DNA from: Alphaproteobacteria bacterium
GTDB lineage: Bacteria > Pseudomonadota > Alphaproteobacteria > Micropepsales > Micropepsaceae
Assembly (NCBI GenBank): GCA_016124635.1
Contig: WGNJ01000003.1
Location: forward strand, 1-64,000
Length of the DNA stretch: 64,000 nucleotides
Reading direction: 5' to 3'
Position 1 is the first letter of the stretch; each line of letters starts with the position of its first letter. Both the position numbers and the translations under genes were made by a program. The notes under the pieces were generated by a model. It saw nothing but the letters and a program-made list of their open reading frames with translations, searched no databases and had not been told where the DNA came from. Positions 17,883-26,593 of the stretch are shown one piece after another.

Positions 17883-18545
17883 ATGTCCGTCTCGCAGCAA
17901 AGAGCTGAAGCCCAAGGCTTGTTCTCCTTCGCGCGCCGCATTCTGTCGCGTGAGGAGGAGCCCGTCGAGGCTCCAATCGAACCCGTCGACATCCGTTCGG
18001 GGATCGATCGCGCATTGCGTCAAACGAAGCGCGGCTTCACGCCGGCGTCGGTTGAGGAGTCCGCGGCCCGCGCGGTCTCGGTCGTCGAAGGCACGCTCGT
18101 GGCCATCGACACGATCAACGACTATCTGACGGAAGCCTTGGACCTGACGGCAGCCGCCCTGTCGCATCCCGATCCGACAAAGCGCGCGATGATCGCCGAT
18201 CGCTACGAAGAGCTTCGCGGGCGCGTCGATACCGTCGCCGCCGGCGCGACCTTCGACGGCACCAACCTGATCGACAGCGCCCGCGGCGCCATCGAGCTTG
18301 TGGTTCCCGACGGCGGCCAGCCGCGTCACGCGATCGGTCACATCACGCTCGTCGCCGGTGAGCGCGGCCTCGCCCTCAAGGCGCCGTCCGAGCAATTCGG
18401 CTCGAACGACGAGATCGAGATGGCACGTGCCTCGCTCGTCGCCGCGCGTCATCGCCTGCAGAAGGCGGCCGAGACGTTCCTCAATCAGGCCAGCATGCTG
18501 GCGCCGCAGCTCGGCATGTCCCCGCAAATGGGCGAAGTCGCCTAA
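17883..18545 (+). CDS. flagellin-core-like protein (D1 domain only)
   Basis: 220 residues from MSVSQQRAEAQG (GGGGAATATC just upstream); an in-frame codon at 17865 is less likely. Residues 66-131 read like the flagellin D1 spoke: a long helix, then RAMIADRYEELRGRVDTVAAGATFDGTNLID, where flagellins have a helix ending ...IDRIA..TTFNG.KLL. Residues 175-210 resemble the returning C-terminal helix. The D0 ends and the variable D2/D3 domains are missing, and an acidic proline-rich stretch (REEEPVEAPIEP) replaces the N-terminus. No secretion signal is seen. A GANTC site (17858-17862) and TTAA sequences lie in the promoter region. Confidence 0.65.
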   Translation: MSVSQQRAEAQGLFSFARRILSREEEPVEAPIEPVDIRSGIDRALRQTKRGFTPASVEESAARAVSVVEGTLVAIDTINDYLTEALDLTAAALSHPDPTKRAMIADRYEELRGRVDTVAAGATFDGTNLIDSARGAIELVVPDGGQPRHAIGHITLVAGERGLALKAPSEQFGSNDEIEMARASLVAARHRLQKAAETFLNQASMLAPQLGMSPQMGEVA

Positions 18546-18610
18546 GCTTCGTGCCCCGGTGGCGCGGACTTTGGATATAACGGTCCTCGTCAGATGGGCC
18601 GCGCCGCGTC

Positions 18611-19039
18611 ATGCAAACGGACCTAAGCAACGTCAAGTTCTTCGCCAAGGCGACCGGCGACCACTGGCCCAAAACCATGGAAGAACTGGTTGAGGGCTGG
18701 ATCGCGCTCAACAATGCCCGCGAAGACGAGCCAGCATACAGATCCCTATCATGGGCGTTCGATGCCGCCTCGGACCTCTGCTACGGCTATCCCGAGTTGG
18801 CCTTCGAATTTGTCCTCGCGGTACTAGCGAAACACATCAGCGAGGAAACCTTCTTCGTTCTCGCCGCGGGGCCACTCGAAGACCTTTTGGCCAACAATGG
18901 CGCGGCGATCATCGATCGTGTTGAAGTTCAGGCCCGCTTAGACACAAGGTTCCAAGAGCTGCTCGGCGGCGTCTGGCGAAACAAGATGAGCGAAGACATC
19001 TGGCAGCGCGTTCAACGTGCGGCTTCTCCAGCCTGCTAA
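18611..19039 (+). CDS. hypothetical protein, DUF6869-like
   Basis: 142 residues, soluble, all-helical in appearance. The layout (W-rich N-terminal helix EELVEGWIAL, PELAFEFVLAVLAK, then FVLAAGPLEDLLANNGAAIIDRVEVQARLDTRFQELLGGVW) matches my memory of the DUF6869 family, found scattered in proteobacteria and without known function. It stands alone between the flagellin-like gene and a methyltransferase. Confidence 0.75.
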   Translation: MQTDLSNVKFFAKATGDHWPKTMEELVEGWIALNNAREDEPAYRSLSWAFDAASDLCYGYPELAFEFVLAVLAKHISEETFFVLAAGPLEDLLANNGAAIIDRVEVQARLDTRFQELLGGVWRNKMSEDIWQRVQRAASPAC

Positions 19040-19126
19040 TGCTGGGATAGCAGCCCCTGCGCAATGGCCCTTCTGACGACGCCAAAGAGAATGATAGAAG
19101 CTGTTTTCTCCCTTGGAGACTCACCG

Positions 19127-19969
19127 ATGACGCAACCTGCGTCCAACAAAGAGCAAATCGACTACTGGAACGGTGACGCCGGCAAGCGTTGGGCGGCGCA
19201 GCAAGAACGGCTCGACGGCATGCTCGCCGACGTCAGCAAGGCTGTGCTCAAGGCCGCGGCGCCGCAACCGGGTGAACATGTCCTCGATGTCGGTTGCGGC
19301 TGCGGCCAAACCTCGCTGCTGCTGGCCGATGCGGTCGGCCCGAGCGGCCGCGTCGTCGGCGCCGATATTTCAGAGCCGATGCTGGCCCGCGCCAAGTCGC
19401 GTATCGGCTCCAGATCGCAGCTCTCGTTCATGCAGGCGGACGCCGCCTCGCATCGCTTCGACAGCCAGTTCGACCTGCTCTTCTCGCGCTTCGGCGTGAT
19501 GTTCTTCACCGATCCGGACACCGCGTTCGCCAATTTACGCAAGAGCCTGAAGCCCACGGGCCGCCTCACCTTCGTCTGTTGGCGCGAGCCGCGCGAAAAC
19601 GATTGGGTGCGCGTGCCGGTCGCCGCGGCGCGCGAGCACGTCCCGCCCCAGCCCTCGCTCGGACCCGAAGACCCTGGCCCCTTCGCCTTCGCCAATCCCG
19701 GACGCGTGCGGCGAATTCTCGCCAATGGTGGCTTCGACGTCATCACGATGCGTCCCTTCGACACGCAGATGATCTTGGGCGAAACGCTCGACGAGGCCCT
19801 GGTGCATCTCCAAGAGTTCGGTCCGATCTCGCGCCTTCTGAACGAGGCGTCGCCGTCGCAGCGCGAAGCGGCCGCCAACGCCATTCGCGAGGCGCTTGCG
19901 CCTTATGCGAAATCGTCGCCGGTGAAACTTGCCGGCGCGACCTGGCTCGTCACGGCAAAATGCGGATGA
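19127..19969 (+). CDS. class I SAM-dependent methyltransferase
   Basis: 280 residues from MTQPASNKEQ; TTGGAG stands 8 bases before the ATG at 19127, so the in-frame start at 19064 is rejected. Motif I is VLDVGCGCGQTSLLLADAVG with the acidic GADISEPML on strand 2. After that the sequence LSFMQADAAS and DLLFSRFGVMFFTDPDTAFANL are typical of UbiE/arsenite-type methyltransferases. The stop overlaps the start of the downstream NTF2 gene in ATGA. Confidence 0.92.
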   Translation: MTQPASNKEQIDYWNGDAGKRWAAQQERLDGMLADVSKAVLKAAAPQPGEHVLDVGCGCGQTSLLLADAVGPSGRVVGADISEPMLARAKSRIGSRSQLSFMQADAASHRFDSQFDLLFSRFGVMFFTDPDTAFANLRKSLKPTGRLTFVCWREPRENDWVRVPVAAAREHVPPQPSLGPEDPGPFAFANPGRVRRILANGGFDVITMRPFDTQMILGETLDEALVHLQEFGPISRLLNEASPSQREAAANAIREALAPYAKSSPVKLAGATWLVTAKCG

Positions 19970-20454
19970 CGCAGATGAACCAAGCCGAGTTCGCAAACCT
20001 TCTCGCTCGCTTCTGCGACGCCGCATCCCGCGGCGACGGCAAGGCCTTTGCCGCGTGCTTCACCGAAGACGGCGTCTATCACGACTACATCTACGGACCG
20101 CACACCGGCCGCGCGGCGATCGCCGACATGCTCGAGAATCTCTTTCATCGCGATGCCGCCGATTACGATTGGCGCATGTTCGATCCCGTCTTCGACGGCA
20201 AGACCGGCTATGCCTGGTCGCTCTCCAAGTTCAAGTCGACCATCCCTGAGTTCAAAGGCAAGGATGTCGTCATCGACGGCATGAGCCGTTTCGTGGTGCG
20301 CGATGGGCTGATCGAAGAATATCGCGAGAGCGTCAACGGTGGTGTCGCCATGGCCCAACTCGGTGTCGCCGCGCCGCGCATCGAGAAGGTTCTGAAGCGC
20401 TGGGCCGGTTGGTTGCGCGAGCGCCCAGAGGTCCAGAAGTATCTGAAGTCTTAA
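19966..20454 (+). CDS. NTF2/SnoaL-like protein
   Basis: 162 residues if it starts at the ATG (19966) overlapping the methyltransferase stop; MNQAEFANLL at 19975 is an alternative. The NTF2-like cone fold is suggested by FCDAASRGDGKAFAACFTEDGVYHDYIYGPHTGRAAIADML and DGMSRFVVRDGLIEEYRESVNGG. Such proteins include ketosteroid isomerases, dehydratases and polyketide cyclases; this one cannot be assigned. Overlap with the methyltransferase suggests that both act on one pathway. Confidence 0.85.
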   Translation: MTQMNQAEFANLLARFCDAASRGDGKAFAACFTEDGVYHDYIYGPHTGRAAIADMLENLFHRDAADYDWRMFDPVFDGKTGYAWSLSKFKSTIPEFKGKDVVIDGMSRFVVRDGLIEEYRESVNGGVAMAQLGVAAPRIEKVLKRWAGWLRERPEVQKYLKS

Positions 20455-20491
20455 GCCGGCCGCGCACGGTCACCATCGCTTAACCGCTCGC

Positions 20492-20507
20492 TTCAAGCAT
20501 CCTTAAG
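20492..20507 (+). promoter_or_regulatory. candidate CtrA box upstream of motA
   Basis: TTCA (20492-20495), seven bases, TTAA (20503-20506), followed by G. It differs from the TTAA-N7-TTAA consensus of CtrA at one base and lies 78 bp before motA. A further TTAA stands at 20480. CtrA is encoded in this window at 53254. Confidence 0.4.
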
Positions 20508-20584
20508 CGCCGCTAGCCATACTGCGTCGTAACACAGAGCTCCCGCGCAACCCCGCGCTGGAGCGCATCGGTCGTGCGCGTTCT

Positions 20585-21454
20585 ATGTTTCAAATCGGCG
20601 GCATCATCTTCGTTTTTGCGACCGTGTTCGGCGGCTACGTTCTCGCCGGCGGCAAGTTCGAAGTGATCCTGCACGCGCTGCCGTACGAAGGAACGCAGAT
20701 CTTCGGCGCCGCGATCGGCGCCATGCTCATCGCCTCGTCGGGCGGTGACTTGAAGAAGGTGGTCGGCGATCTCGCGAAGATCGTCTCAGGTCCGAAGTGG
20801 AAGAAGAAGGACTATATCGACCTTCTCTCGCTGCTGTTCCTCCTCACCAAGATGATGAAGTCGAAAGGCCTCATCGCGCTCGAACAGCACATCGAGAACC
20901 CGCACGACTCGACCATCTTCAAGCGCTTCCCGAAGATCGCCAAGGACCACTTCGCGATCGACTTCATCTGCGACACGATCCGCATGATGACGATGAGCCT
21001 CGAGGATCCCCATCAGGTCGAAACCGCGATGGAAAAACAGCTCGAGAAACACCATCACGAAGCCTGCGTGCCCGCGGTCGCATTGCAGAACATGGGCGAC
21101 GGCATGCCCGCGCTCGGCATCGTTGCAGCCGTGCTCGGCGTTATCAAAACCATGGGCTCCATCACCGAGCCGCCCGAGATTTTGGGTCTCATGATCGGCG
21201 GCGCCTTGACCGGTACGTTCCTCGGCGTGTTCCTGGCCTACGGCTTCATCGCACCCATGGCCAATCGCTTGAAGGCGATCTACGACGAAGATGCTCATTT
21301 CTACCAAGTGATCCGCGACATCCTCGTCGCGCATCTGCACGGCAACGCCGCGCAAGTCTCGGTCGAAATCGGCCGCGGCAGTGTCCCGAGCAGCTATCAG
21401 CCGAGCTTCATCGTGCTCGAAGAAGCGCTCAACAACATCCCCGCCGAAGCGTAG
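20585..21454 (+). CDS. motA: flagellar motor stator protein MotA
   Basis: 289 residues, the normal length. Four TM segments: two at the N-terminus (GGIIFVFATVFGGYVL, IFGAAIGAMLIAS) and two in the C-terminal half (GIVAAVLGVIKTMGS, MIGGALTGTFLGVFLAYGFI), with the large cytosolic loop between. The MotA signature around GMPALGIVAAVLGVIKTMG and the HHEACVPAVALQNMGDGMPALG segment are conserved. MotA and MotB form the proton-driven stator. MotB is not next door and does not occur elsewhere in the window, although the two are usually adjacent. Confidence 0.95.
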   Translation: MFQIGGIIFVFATVFGGYVLAGGKFEVILHALPYEGTQIFGAAIGAMLIASSGGDLKKVVGDLAKIVSGPKWKKKDYIDLLSLLFLLTKMMKSKGLIALEQHIENPHDSTIFKRFPKIAKDHFAIDFICDTIRMMTMSLEDPHQVETAMEKQLEKHHHEACVPAVALQNMGDGMPALGIVAAVLGVIKTMGSITEPPEILGLMIGGALTGTFLGVFLAYGFIAPMANRLKAIYDEDAHFYQVIRDILVAHLHGNAAQVSVEIGRGSVPSSYQPSFIVLEEALNNIPAEA

Positions 21455-21480
21455 CAAGAGTCGTTTTCACGGAAGTCGTT

Positions 21481-21603
21481 CTATCGGCGCTGCAGAATCA
21501 GCGTCACCAGAAACGTGGTCGCCGCGCCCGCAAGAACGCCGATCGTCGTCGCCCACTCGATCGGAAGGTCGACACCGGTGACGACCGCGGCCGTCATTGC
21601 CAT
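21481..21603 (-). CDS. possible small membrane protein
   Basis: About 40 residues from MAMTAAVVTGVDLPIEWATT to ...TFLVTLILQRR, with one or two hydrophobic segments and a basic end. The frame continues open up to 21753, but that part overlaps the next gene's start and looks non-coding. There is no clear ribosome binding site. I keep it as a weak candidate because the region would otherwise be a 285-bp gap. Confidence 0.3.
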   Translation of the reverse strand: MAMTAAVVTGVDLPIEWATTIGVLAGAATTFLVTLILQRR

Positions 21604-21739
21604 TCCTGCGAACTGTGCCAAACGCACGGGATTTGATCCCCAACACACCGACGAGGTCGTCGGCTGCAAGCCGCGTGCCCGCTTGGCTTTAGGGTTAAGC
21701 GGGTCTATGGCTTGCCCGTTCAGTTGGGATCTCCGCGCG

Positions 21740-22402
21740 ATGATTCTCGTCATTCAGAACGTTCTGACGCCCGACAACATTGCTCAGATTCGCGCCAAGC
21801 TGGAGACGATGAGGTGGGTCGACGGAACGGCAACCGCCGGCTGGCACGCCAAGCTGGTGAAGAAGAATCTGCAAGTCGACCGCAATCAGCCCGAGTTTGC
21901 GCCGCTCAACAAAGGCGTGACCGAGGCGCTGATGCGCAACCCGACGTTCCGCATGGCGGTTCGCCCGCGCCAGATCACGCCGCTGCTCTTCAGCCGCTAT
22001 CGTGACGAGATGGAGTACGGCACGCATGTCGACGATCCGGTGATCTACAACATCAGAACCGATGTTTCGTTCACCGTCTTCCTGAGCGATCCGCGAGAGT
22101 ACGAAGGCGGCGAGCTCGTCATGGAGACGACGGGCGGCGAGCAGGCGTACAAGCCCGAAGCCGGCCAAATGATCACCTACCCGTCCAACACGCTGCATCG
22201 TGTCTCACCGGTTACGCGCGGCGAACGTTGGGCCGTCGTCGGTTGGTGTCAAAGCCAGCTCCGCGATCCGGGCCAGCGCGAGATCCTCTACGATCTCGAC
22301 ACGGCCCGCCGCGGCCTCTTCGACAAGCACGGCAAGACGCGCGAATTCGACATCATGTCGAAAGCCCACGCCAATCTCATGCGCATGTGGGCCGATATCT
22401 GA
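21740..22402 (+). CDS. Fe(II)/2-oxoglutarate PKHD-type hydroxylase (PiuC/YbiX type)
   Basis: 220 residues from MILVIQNVLTPDNIAQIR. The 2-His-1-Asp facial triad is visible: H and D in YGTHVDDPVIYN, and the distal His in YPSNTLHRVSPVTRGERW with Arg for 2-oxoglutarate. The protein is full length. PiuC/YbiX proteins are often found with TonB-dependent siderophore receptors, but none is present here, so a role in iron uptake is only an association from other genomes. Longer in-frame starts upstream are non-conserved. Confidence 0.93.
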   Translation: MILVIQNVLTPDNIAQIRAKLETMRWVDGTATAGWHAKLVKKNLQVDRNQPEFAPLNKGVTEALMRNPTFRMAVRPRQITPLLFSRYRDEMEYGTHVDDPVIYNIRTDVSFTVFLSDPREYEGGELVMETTGGEQAYKPEAGQMITYPSNTLHRVSPVTRGERWAVVGWCQSQLRDPGQREILYDLDTARRGLFDKHGKTREFDIMSKAHANLMRMWADI

Positions 22403-22427
22403 TGTGCACCGTGCTGGATGAGAAGCC

Positions 22428-23375
22428 GTGCGGGTCCTCGTTCTAGGCCACACCGGCTTTATCGGCCGCGCCGTCGCCAGACGCGCCGTCGAACTCGGCC
22501 ACTTTGTTGCTGGCGCCTCACGAGCCGCATCCGACGTGGGCGGCCTGCCTATCGAACAGCACGCAATCGAGCGGACCAGCCCCGATCAGATTCTCAACGC
22601 CGTCAGATCGCAGCGGATCGATGCGGTGATCGATTGTGCTGCGTTCACCTGCGCGACGACCACGCCGTTACTCAAGGCGCTCGACGGCGCAGTTGCGCGC
22701 TACATTATGTTGAGCTCCGGCGACGTCTACCGGACATACGATATCGTCAACGGTCGCGAGATCGGCCCGGCCACTGAAATTTGGCTCAACGAACAGAGCC
22801 CGCTCCGCATCAGCAGGTTTCCTTATCGAGGCCAAACGCCGCGTCCGTCGGACGACCCGCAGCGCTGGATGGATGACTACGACAAGATCCCCATCGAGGA
22901 TGCGGTGCGCGAAATGCAGGCGACCGCATGGACAATCATGCGCCTGCCGATGGTGTACGGACCAGGCGATCACCTGAACCGCTTTGCCTGGGCGACGGCC
23001 CCGATGCGTGCCAGCTCAACACAAATCGTGATCCCGCAGTCATGGGCCGCCTGGCGCACGACCTACGGCTACGTCGACGATGTCACCGAAGGAATTTTGC
23101 TCGCCCTGGCCCATCCGTCCGCCAGCAACGCAACCTTCAATCTCGGTGAAGCGCAGCCAACGTCGCACGCCCAATGGGCCCAGCGCTTCGCCGCCGCACT
23201 CGGGTGGGAAGGTTCGATCGAGGAATCGGACGACCAGAACCTGCCGCTTGCCCGCGCGACATCGCGTATGAACCTGACCGTGCCGCTATTGATGGCGACG
23301 GCGCGTATCCGCAAAGACCTCGGCTACAGCGAGATCACGCCGCTCGAAGTGGCCGTGCGAAGAACGGCGGGCTGA
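22428..23375 (+). CDS. NAD-dependent epimerase/dehydratase family protein
   Basis: 315 residues from a GTG start (GGATGAGAAG just before it). Extended-SDR cofactor motif GHTGFIG at 7-13, DCAAFT at the end of strand 4, YGPGDHLNRF in the active-site region. The canonical YxxxK is not obvious, so catalysis may be atypical. Such proteins act on nucleotide sugars or related substrates; the identity is unclear. It lies 25 bp after the PKHD hydroxylase gene and is convergent with the aldehyde dehydrogenase, only 4 bp away. Confidence 0.85.
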   Translation: MRVLVLGHTGFIGRAVARRAVELGHFVAGASRAASDVGGLPIEQHAIERTSPDQILNAVRSQRIDAVIDCAAFTCATTTPLLKALDGAVARYIMLSSGDVYRTYDIVNGREIGPATEIWLNEQSPLRISRFPYRGQTPRPSDDPQRWMDDYDKIPIEDAVREMQATAWTIMRLPMVYGPGDHLNRFAWATAPMRASSTQIVIPQSWAAWRTTYGYVDDVTEGILLALAHPSASNATFNLGEAQPTSHAQWAQRFAAALGWEGSIEESDDQNLPLARATSRMNLTVPLLMATARIRKDLGYSEITPLEVAVRRTAG

Positions 23376-23379
23376 GGCA

Positions 23380-24879
23380 CTACTCCGCGTCGAACTTGAT
23401 GCCTTGCGCGAGCGGCAAAGCGTTCGAGTAGTTCACGGTCGCCGTTTGTCGGCGCATATACGCTTTCCAGGAATCCGAGCCCGACTCGCGCCCGCCGCCC
23501 GTCTCCTTCTCGCCGCCGAAGGCGCCGCCGATCTCTGCTCCCGAGGGTCCGATATTGACGTTGGCGATACCGCAATCGCTGCCCGCCGCCGCAACGAAGC
23601 GCTCGGCTTCCTGCATGTCGCGCGTGAAGATGCAGGACGACAGGCCCTGCACGACGCCGTTCTGCAGCGCCACCGCCTCGTCGAACGTATTGTAGGTAAG
23701 CACGTAGAGGATCGGCGCGAACGTCTCGCGCTTCACGACGTCGGATTGCGCTGGCATTTCGATCAACGCCGGACGAACATAATAGCCTTGCCCGTACTCC
23801 GCGCCGGAGACGCGCCCGCCGCCGAACACCTTGCCGCCCTCGCTCTTCGCTTGAGTGAGCGCGCGCTCCATTCCTTCGAACGCCGCGCCGTCGATCAGCG
23901 GCCCGACCAGCGTGCCTTCGCTCAGCGGATTGCCGACCTTGATCTTGCCATAGACGTTCTTCAGCCGCTCGACGAGTTGATCCTTGATCGAGGAATGCAC
24001 GATCAAACGGCGCAGCGATGTGCAGCGTTGGCCGGCTGTGCCGACCGCCGCGAACGTGATCGCGCGCTCGGCCAATTTCAGGTCGGCCGACGGCGCCACG
24101 ATCATTGCGTTGTTGCCGCCAAGCTCGAGGATGGTACGGCCAAGACGCGACGCGACGACCGGCGCCAGCGCCTTGCCCATATGCGTCGATCCCGTCGCCG
24201 AGACGAGCGGAATACGCCCATCGCGCGCCAAGGTCTCACCGATATGCCGCCCGCCTTGCACGACCTGCGACAATGCCTTCGGCGCGTCGCCGAACCGCGC
24301 CACCGCGCGATCGAACAGCTTCTGCGTCGCCATCGCGGTCAGCGGCGTCTTCTCCGACGGCTTCCAGATCACGCTGTTGCCGCACACGATCGCGAGCGCC
24401 GCGTTCCAAGCCCACACCGCAACCGGAAAGTTGAACGCACTGACCACCACGACCGGCCCAAGCGGATGCCATTGTTCCATCATGCGATGGCCGGGCCGCT
24501 CGGAGGCGATCGTCAGGCCGTAGAGCTGCCGCGAAAGACCGACCGCGAAATCGCAGATGTCGATCATCTCCTGCACTTCGCCGAGGCCTTCCTGCAGGAT
24601 CTTGCCGGCCTCGAGCGTGACCAGCTTGCCCAGATGCTCCTTGTGCGCGCGGAGTTCCTCGCCGAACAAGCGGATGAGTTCGCCGCGGCGCGGCGCCGGC
24701 ACTTCACGCCACGCGTGAAAGGCAGCGACCGACGCCGCGATCTTGCGGTCGACGCTCTCCGCGTTGTCGCTCATCACGCGGCCGATCTCGGCGCCATCGA
24801 TCGGGCTTTTGACCGTGATATCGCCGCGCGACACGTCTTCTTGGGTTATGCCGAGAGCTTGCAGGATCGGAGTGATCAT
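23380..24879 (-). CDS. ALDH7-like (alpha-aminoadipic semialdehyde) aldehyde dehydrogenase
   Basis: 499 residues, full length. Catalytic Glu252 in ELGGNN and Cys286 in GQRCTS stand 34 residues apart as in the family. Segments such as EVQEMIDICDFAVGLSRQLYGLTIASERPGHRMMEQWHPLG and GSDCGIANVNIGPSGAEIGGAFGGEKETGGGRESGSDSWK are the signature of ALDH7 (antiquitin), which oxidises alpha-aminoadipic semialdehyde in lysine catabolism. It follows a ThDP enzyme by 12 bp and shares the neighbourhood with a saccharopine-dehydrogenase-family gene, which supports the lysine-route reading. Confidence 0.87.
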   Translation of the reverse strand: MITPILQALGITQEDVSRGDITVKSPIDGAEIGRVMSDNAESVDRKIAASVAAFHAWREVPAPRRGELIRLFGEELRAHKEHLGKLVTLEAGKILQEGLGEVQEMIDICDFAVGLSRQLYGLTIASERPGHRMMEQWHPLGPVVVVSAFNFPVAVWAWNAALAIVCGNSVIWKPSEKTPLTAMATQKLFDRAVARFGDAPKALSQVVQGGRHIGETLARDGRIPLVSATGSTHMGKALAPVVASRLGRTILELGGNNAMIVAPSADLKLAERAITFAAVGTAGQRCTSLRRLIVHSSIKDQLVERLKNVYGKIKVGNPLSEGTLVGPLIDGAAFEGMERALTQAKSEGGKVFGGGRVSGAEYGQGYYVRPALIEMPAQSDVVKRETFAPILYVLTYNTFDEAVALQNGVVQGLSSCIFTRDMQEAERFVAAAGSDCGIANVNIGPSGAEIGGAFGGEKETGGGRESGSDSWKAYMRRQTATVNYSNALPLAQGIKFDAE

Positions 24880-24891
24880 GGGCTTGACCTC

Positions 24892-26577
24892 TTAGTGTTT
24901 CGCCTGCGCGGCCTTGCGGATGCCGCTCAATGTCGACGTCGGTGTGATCGCGTCGGGATTGGTGATGATTTCGATGAGCGCGGGCTTGCCGCTCGCCAGG
25001 GCTTCTTCGAACGCGGCTTCGAACTCGGACGTCTTGCGAACGGTCGCACCGAAACAGTGATAGGCATCGGCGAGTGCTGCCAAGCTCGGGTTGACGAGGT
25101 CGGTGCCGATCACGCGCGCGGGATACTCGCGTTCCTGATGCATGCGGATCGTGCCGTAGATGCCATTGTTGAACACCAGCACCACGATCGGCAGCTTGAA
25201 CTGCGCCGCGGTCGCGAGTTCCTGTCCCGTCATCAGGAAACAACCATCGCCCGCCGCCGCGACAACGATACGCTCCGGGTGCGCGGCCTTCGCAGCAATG
25301 GCCGCCGGCACGCCGTAACCCATCGCGCCGCTCGTCGGTCCGAGCTGCGTGTGAAACCGCTTGTGCAGATAGAAGCGGTGCAGCCAGCCGGCATAGTTGC
25401 CGGCACCATTGGTGACGATCGCATCCTCCGGCAGGCGCGTGTTCAGCCACGCAAAAATCTCCGAGGGATTGACCTCGCCCGGCACCTTCACGGGCTTGAT
25501 CCACGCCTCATAGTCCTCGCGCGCACTCTTCGCCCAGGCCGACCAATCGGAACGATGCGCGGGCCGCCCCGTCTCCGTTGCCTGAAGAGCGGCATAAGCA
25601 AAGCTTTCGACACCAGCATTGATAGCAAGCGTGGTTTGATAGACCCGGTTCAGCTCTTCGGCGCTCGGATGAACGTGGATCAAGCGCTGCTTGGGCACAG
25701 GCGGCATAAGGCGCGTGTAGCCGTTCGTCGTCATTTCGCCGAGCCGCGGTCCGATGGCAAGCAGCACATCGGCTTCGGCGATGCGCGCGCCGAGCTTCGG
25801 ATCGATGCCGATACCCATGTCGCCGACATAAAGCGGATGACGATTGTCGAGCCGGTCCTTGGCACGGAACGACGTCACTGCGGGCAGATGCCAAGCTTCC
25901 AAAAACACGCGTACGTCGTGGCAAGCTTTGTCGGTCCACCCGCCCCCGCCGAGAATCGCGAGCGGCCGCTCAGCCGACGACAGCAGGCGCATCATCTCGC
26001 CGAGGTCGTGAGCGCGCGGCGCCGCCTCCGAGCGCGCGTAGCGCTTCGTGTCGGGCGCTTCCATCCGCTCGGTCAGCATATCTTCGGGCAGCGCCAACGC
26101 CACCGGCCCCGGCCGTCCGCTTACCGCCGTATGGAACGCGCGCGCGACGAATTCCGGCACCCGGTCGGCGGACGGAATTTCCGCGACCCATTTCGTCAGC
26201 GGCCCGAGCATGCGGCGATAGTCGATCTCTTGGAACGCTTCGCGCTCCGCCTGATCGCGCGCCACCTGCCCGATGAAGAGGATCATCGGCGTCGAATCTT
26301 GGAAGGCGGTGTGCAGGCCGACGCTCGCGTGCGTCGCGCCCGGTCCGCGCGTCACGAAACAGATGCCGGGCCGGCCGGTCAGTTTGCCGTAGGCCTCGGC
26401 CATGTTGGCCGCGCCCGCTTCCATCCGGCAGGTAATGAGCTTGATCTGGTCGCGCGCGTCATAGAGCGCATCCAGCACCGCGAGATAACTTTCGCCTGGC
26501 ACGCAGAACGCTAGATCGGCGCCGTGGATCTTGAGTTGATCGACGAGGATCTGCCCGCCCGTTCGTAAGTTGCTCAT
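24892..26577 (-). CDS. thiamine-diphosphate-dependent enzyme (acetolactate synthase-like)
   Basis: 561 residues. Glu53 in CRMEAGAANMAEAYG is the conserved ThDP-activating residue, and the GDG...NN cofactor motif is present as AGDGCFLMTGQELATAAQF ending in LVFNN. Three domains in order: PYR, central Rossmann-like, PP. The protein is annotated in relatives as an acetolactate synthase-like or 2-oxoacid decarboxylase, but no small regulatory subunit gene is adjacent, so true branched-chain biosynthesis is unlikely. Its place in a catabolic cluster suggests action on a 2-oxoacid. Confidence 0.87.
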   Translation of the reverse strand: MSNLRTGGQILVDQLKIHGADLAFCVPGESYLAVLDALYDARDQIKLITCRMEAGAANMAEAYGKLTGRPGICFVTRGPGATHASVGLHTAFQDSTPMILFIGQVARDQAEREAFQEIDYRRMLGPLTKWVAEIPSADRVPEFVARAFHTAVSGRPGPVALALPEDMLTERMEAPDTKRYARSEAAPRAHDLGEMMRLLSSAERPLAILGGGGWTDKACHDVRVFLEAWHLPAVTSFRAKDRLDNRHPLYVGDMGIGIDPKLGARIAEADVLLAIGPRLGEMTTNGYTRLMPPVPKQRLIHVHPSAEELNRVYQTTLAINAGVESFAYAALQATETGRPAHRSDWSAWAKSAREDYEAWIKPVKVPGEVNPSEIFAWLNTRLPEDAIVTNGAGNYAGWLHRFYLHKRFHTQLGPTSGAMGYGVPAAIAAKAAHPERIVVAAAGDGCFLMTGQELATAAQFKLPIVVLVFNNGIYGTIRMHQEREYPARVIGTDLVNPSLAALADAYHCFGATVRKTSEFEAAFEEALASGKPALIEIITNPDAITPTSTLSGIRKAAQAKH

Positions 26578-26593
26578 GAAGCTCCTCGCGAAG

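Noticed and set aside
19294-19965. In-frame upstream extension of the NTF2-like gene
   Set aside because: It lies in another frame of the methyltransferase gene, is Arg-rich and has no similarity; the ATGA overlap gives a better start.
23404-26514. A 1036-codon open frame on the plus strand opposite the aldehyde dehydrogenase and ThDP genes
   Set aside because: The residues are Arg/His/Ala-rich with no family pattern, and both minus-strand genes are clearly real. It is a shadow frame caused by GC-rich codons.
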